Assembly: GCA_943788145.1 (NCBI GenBank)
Contig: CALSPD010000007.1
Location: forward strand, 94,587 to 158,586
Source of the DNA: an uncultured Flavobacteriales bacterium
GTDB taxonomy: Bacteria; Bacteroidota; Bacteroidia; Flavobacteriales_G; Salibacteraceae
Direction: 5' to 3'
DNA: 64,000 bases
Position 1 is the first letter of the stretch. Every line of letters begins with the position of its first letter. Below the pieces are notes generated by a model. It saw only the letters and a list, made by a program, of their open reading frames with translations. It did no database searches and was not told the origin of the DNA. This document shows, one piece after another, positions 63,401 to 64,000 of the stretch. A program made the position numbers and the translations under genes.

Positions 63401-64000
63401 ATAGAGTGCGGTAAATCCTCGGCATTCCCTCCAAGGTAAGTGGCATAAATAAGCTCAGAACCATCTTGATTATACTTCGACAAACACATGTCAACCATCA
63501 GATAGTAGTTGCCCGAGAATGGACCACCAAAATTCACCTGAAAAGCTCCCGTATCGGTTGGATACCCCGTGCCGAAACATCGACCAGCAGAATAAATCTG
63601 AGAAGCTTCATTGAAGGTTGCCGTGTGACCAAAAGCCTCTGAAGTACATCCTGAATTGGTGGATGCGATCACTGTTGGATCGATGTAAAGCACTTCGTTT
63701 TTGTTGTAAACACCCAACTTGAATGTAACAAGATCTCGGCTCAACTTAAACTGGCATTTCACAGGAGTTTGCACTCCATCTAGCAGCTGATAGGCCATTA
63801 AACCAGTTTCAAGAATAGTTCCTATGGATGTTTTGATATGGAGTTCGCCTTCTTTCACAGACAAGCCTCGATGCCCCTGATATTCAAGTTGAATAGTAGA
63901 TGGATCAACTTGTGGATCAACGATATAGGTCATTTTAGGTCGGCCGTTTTCTGACTCTACTTCTAGATCAATCCCCGCATAGATATGAGAAAACTGAACG
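60487..64000 (-). CDS. Giant T9SS type B surface protein, 5' end outside the window
   Basis: Paralogue of the gene 93 bp downstream, same order: end of the DUF7948-like domain, SBBP-like repeats, PKD domain (VHYWWFGDGTFTTDSTPTHL), six WSTG modules and a type B sorting domain (VMTPNGDGLNDELK, YDRWGLKVF). The frame stays open past 63933 to the window edge (IYAGIDLEVESENGRPK), where the paralogue still has about 160 more residues, so the gene is incomplete here. Tandem duplication of surface proteins. Confidence 0.9.
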   Translation of the reverse strand, partial: VQFSHIYAGIDLEVESENGRPKMTYIVDPQVDPSTIQLEYQGHRGLSVKEGELHIKTSIGTILETGLMAYQLLDGVQTPVKCQFKLSRDLVTFKLGVYNKNEVLYIDPTVIASTNSGCTSEAFGHTATFNEASQIYSAGRCFGTGYPTDTGAFQVNFGGPFSGNYYLMVDMCLSKYNQDGSELIYATYLGGNAEDLPHSMIANEQDQIVLLGSSNSTNYPVSTGAYDQTHNGGKDIVITSLSSDGSQLIGSTYIGGSGLDGVNGIEEYYADDYRGEVVLDTSGNIYIASFTKSANFPATAGSFQDSLSGGQDGVICKLTPSLDTLIWATMIGGSLDDAAFALKLDQDENVFVAGVTKSSTYPMAGNSAFGTYLGGQTDAFVSKLSPDGAQLLASSFYGTASGDQNFFVELDQDGAVYLFGTTAGTIAATTGKYVGPSDGAYVYKTTSDLDTIEWVTTFGDLAPAAFLVDNCNRIYISGQGATATVLNINNFDTLDPVNNLVQAGFYLMKLSPDAASLEFGSFYGNSGSHVDGGTSRFDKRGVVYQATCSNGVFPTTSWAYSTTNQTNGSTYDNTVFKIDFESNVAFAAITPGDSACAPYLAEFDNTGSEGNVHYWWFGDGTFTTDSTPTHLYDSVGVYNIFYVITDSAGCYGYDTAFLDLTIVAAIYPEIMIGDTLCVDSVSLSVDTSMFQAYNWSTGENTATIYAFNEGTYIVTATANLFCEHADTIHLSFQEAYHFTLNDTGICELNFPIFGPDGAVNYAWSTGDSTQNTIATETGEYTLTASNGECEQVETMQVNVSYVRFATDDTSTCFESLELEIQEDGGNVLWSTNETTPVITVSQSGVYWVTISNGFCISSDTIDVEFDPQMIDLGNDTVVCGPFVIELDSSFDTYLWRGGNNGNSIYIDSTVNLWVKVGDGECTDEDTLRVVVENLAFNTDDIAVCDADSGLLIAPGPKRASYYWSTGDTLNQAWVFAPGNYWVDVRTEHCQKVDSVLVRFVTTPSFSLGPDTSMCVGETLSVPLDTMYSQTVWSTGDTGTSITLKQSGEIWAAQTFDGCIRFDTISIKLRRLFSDSFSFINNVMTPNGDGLNDELKYYIEDESLILSFNLIVYDRWGLKVFETDEIGAYWDGIRPSGKPADDGTFFYLMEVETVCVQRPLIEVKDNVTLVK

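Overview
The window looks like a chromosomal segment of a Bacteroidota bacterium, probably Flavobacteriales-like (class-level placement is inference). The evidence is several secreted proteins with type IX secretion (T9SS) C-terminal sorting domains, both type A (YPNP...) and type B (NxxTPNxD...YxRWG), a TonB receptor paired with a DUF4249 lipoprotein, many Cys lipoproteins, methylmalonyl-CoA epimerase, and few strong Shine-Dalgarno sequences.

Layout. (1) Bases 1-21.9 kb are mostly ordinary chromosome: an ECF sigma factor cut at its 3' end by an insertion sequence lying at the window edge, a TrkA/KtrA-type protein, two tandem M43 metalloproteases, transporters, a Cys-rich secreted protein behind a 10-bp tandem repeat that looks phase-variable, a T9SS type B protein broken by a nonsense codon, an MtfA-like peptidase with an EndoG-type nuclease, a Cys/Met PLP enzyme, DUF4249 with its TonB receptor, UbiA, Mce, a HAD hydrolase and a tRNA with anticodon CAT. 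(2) From the tRNA to about 38.65 kb lies a visibly AT-rich composite genomic island. Its core is flanked by 152-bp direct repeats (24327-24478 and 38461-38612) with the integrase gene just inside the left one. It carries a RepA-like ATPase, a zinc-finger primase-like protein with a 15+15-bp hairpin between them, a restriction-endonuclease-like gene, a yidD copy and many small orphan genes. It is punctuated by a dispersed repeat family and by three 3' remnants of other tyrosine integrases, and many of its genes carry single-base frameshifts. (3) 38.7-51.1 kb is ordinary chromosome again: TPR and SIMPL proteins, PepD, thioesterase, YiiX-like, UDG-like, TonB, cyclophilin, rhodanese, TRIC-type and dienelactone hydrolase genes. 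It contains a 335-bp IS1595-derived remnant with an 8-bp target duplication. (4) 51.2-56.5 kb is a second accessory region: orphan genes separated by four copies of a REP-pair-like hairpin element, an IS4-family insertion that splits one of these genes (9-bp target duplication), and a mobile mystery protein A/B (HTH/Fic) operon with two palindromic operators, whose Fic gene has an in-frame TGA. (5) 56.5-64.0 kb holds two giant tandem T9SS type B proteins, the second running off the window.

Overall the housekeeping genes are intact, while single-base lesions concentrate in accessory DNA. This points to decay of acquired regions, although homopolymer indel errors in the assembly cannot be excluded from sequence alone. 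The strongest candidates for something not previously described are the phase-variable signal peptide at 8.65 kb, the repeat-punctuated integrative island with stacked integrase remnants, and the REP-bounded orphan-gene array at 51-55 kb.
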